A stretch of 7,396 bases of DNA. Source: Bacilli bacterium. GTDB lineage: Bacteria; Bacillota_I; Bacilli_A; RFN20; CAG-826. The position numbers and the translations under genes were made by a program. Location of the stretch: NCBI GenBank assembly GCA_017531065.1, contig JAFXLR010000029.1, positions 1 through 7,396 of the forward strand. Direction: 5' to 3'. Positions 6,668-7,396 of the stretch are shown one piece after another. The first letter of the stretch is position 1, and each line of letters begins with the position of its first letter. A model generated the notes under the pieces. That model saw nothing but the letters and a program-made list of their open reading frames with translations, did no database searches and had not been told where the DNA came from.

Positions 6668-7396
6668 TTATCTACCTGCCTTTTCGTTGACGACGAGGGC
6701 GATGCCGTCTTTCTCGACGTTCACTTTCTCGCCTTTTTCGATGAGGGTGTTCGGACCGATGATGGCATCGGTGACCACCGCATTCTGGTCGATGAAGGCG
6801 CCATTCATGACGACGGAATTGGTGACTTTCGCGCCTTCTTCGATGACGACGTCACCCGAGATGACGCTATGATCGACTTCGCCAAGGATGATTGAGCCTT
6901 GGTTGATGAGGGAGTCTTTGACTTTGGCGGTCTTGCCGATGAATTGAGGGGTGCCGTGTATGTCCTCGCTCAAAATCTTGTTATTTCCTTGGACGGTATA
7001 GATATTGACATCAGGGTCTCCTGAAAGGAGAAGGTCCATGTTCGCCTGGTGGAGGGAGGAAATGGTTCCGACGTCTTTCCAATATCCGTGGTATGTGTAG
7101 GCGACGAGCTTCTTCTTGTTCTTGAGCATCGTTGGGATGATGTTCTTGCCGAAGTCGTGGTCGCTATCTTCTAAAGCGTGATCCTTGATGAGGTAATCGC
7201 GGAGGGTCTTGTAGGTGAAGATGTAGATACCCATCGAAGCGAGGTTGCTGATCGGTTTCTTTGGTTTCTCGACGAACTGGACGATGTTGTCGTCTTTGTC
7301 GGTCACGAGGATGCCAAAGCGGGAAGCCTCTTCCATTGGCCCTTGAAATGAAATTAAATTAAAATGCTCTGAACTTTTATCTGATTCAAGCGGCAA
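6668..7396 (-). CDS. glgC: Glucose-1-phosphate adenylyltransferase, C-terminal part (5' end missing)
   Basis: The catalytic subunit that makes ADP-glucose and pyrophosphate from glucose-1-phosphate and ATP, the committed step of glycogen synthesis. About 222 residues match Glg[10 protein letters not shown] at fragment residues 20-28, FVEKP (41-45) with the glucose-1-phosphate-binding lysine, [10 protein letters not shown] (51-60), HDFGKNIIP (80-88), GYWKDVGT (104-111) with its conserved aspartate, and a C-terminal left-handed beta-helix of hexapeptide repeats from about 149 to 225. The N-terminal 150-160 residues, with the GGxGxRL nucleotide loop and catalytic aspartate, are absent. The frame is open to the window edge, but the 18-19 codons before PMEEASRFG (roughly 7340-7396) do not resemble GlgC, which normally has a short hydrophobic strand ending in V-P there, and they are much more AT-rich. 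No start codon should be assigned. Likely first visible gene of the glgCDA-leuS unit. Confidence 0.92.
   Translation of the reverse strand: MPLESDKSSEHFNLISFQGPMEEASRFGILVTDKDDNIVQFVEKPKKPISNLASMGIYIFTYKTLRDYLIKDHALEDSDHDFGKNIIPTMLKNKKKLVAYTYHGYWKDVGTISSLHQANMDLLLSGDPDVNIYTVQGNNKILSEDIHGTPQFIGKTAKVKDSLINQGSIILGEVDHSVISGDVVIEEGAKVTNSVVMNGAFIDQNAVVTDAIIGPNTLIEKGEKVNVEKDGIALVVNEKAGR
7340..7396. other. AT-rich edge sequence discordant with glgC
   Basis: From about 7340 to the right end the composition changes sharply (about 28% G+C in the last 54 bases, against near half in the rest), with an AT-rich aaattaaattaaaa run at 7350-7363. Translated in the glgC frame it gives [11 protein letters not shown] just before PMEEASRFG, which is not a GlgC sequence. 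It could be an assembly or chimera artefact at a contig end, the end of an insertion element disrupting glgC, or a genuine divergence. The first is my preference because the change sits at the very end of the window. Confidence 0.6.

Noticed and set aside
7343..7389. Possible inverted-repeat end of an insertion sequence (ttgaa ... ttcaa) at the right edge
   Set aside because: Only five bases match with poor extension, no target-site duplication or transposase can be seen, and such a short match is expected by chance in AT-rich DNA. Left as one of several explanations for the edge sequence.
1..7396. CRISPR arrays, tRNA or rRNA genes, transposases, phage genes or toxin-antitoxin pairs
   Set aside because: No direct-repeat arrays, RNA-gene folds or mobile-element proteins were found on either strand; the window is almost entirely filled by recognised housekeeping genes.

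Overview
The window is a densely packed, all minus-strand stretch of chromosomal housekeeping DNA from a Bacillota (Firmicutes) bacterium. GlgD, the non-catalytic partner of ADP-glucose pyrophosphorylase, is characteristic of that phylum. Medium GC by eye, a PanT-like ECF transporter S component, CoaX and a PepV-type dipeptidase would fit an uncultured gut Bacilli or Erysipelotrichia-like lineage, but this placement is inference. TGA is used as a normal stop (the ECF and glgD genes) and TGG for Trp, so the genetic code is standard, not the Mycoplasma code.

Right to left, in the direction of transcription, the first unit is a glycogen-synthesis cluster: glgC (3' part only, cut by the window edge), glgD, glgA and then leuS. 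Gaps are 1 nt (glgC/glgD), a 4-nt stop-start overlap (glgD/glgA) and 14 nt (glgA/leuS), so the four genes look like one transcript. It ends in a clear intrinsic terminator just after leuS. A 108-nt gap (1587-1694) holds that terminator and a possible promoter for the second unit: coaX, a predicted pantothenate ECF S component 5 nt downstream, and the first 64 codons of a PepV-like M20 dipeptidase overlapping it by 4 nt.

Functionally, GlgC/GlgD make ADP-glucose, which GlgA polymerises into glycogen. LeuS charges tRNA-Leu. The S component probably imports pantothenate and CoaX phosphorylates it as the first step to coenzyme A. PepV would trim dipeptides.

I see no novel defence, mobile or RNA system. 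The points most worth checking are an abrupt AT-rich sequence at the right edge that does not match GlgC, a CoaX with several altered signature residues, and leuS riding at the end of a glycogen operon with no room for a T-box leader. No stretch over 300 bases lacks a gene.
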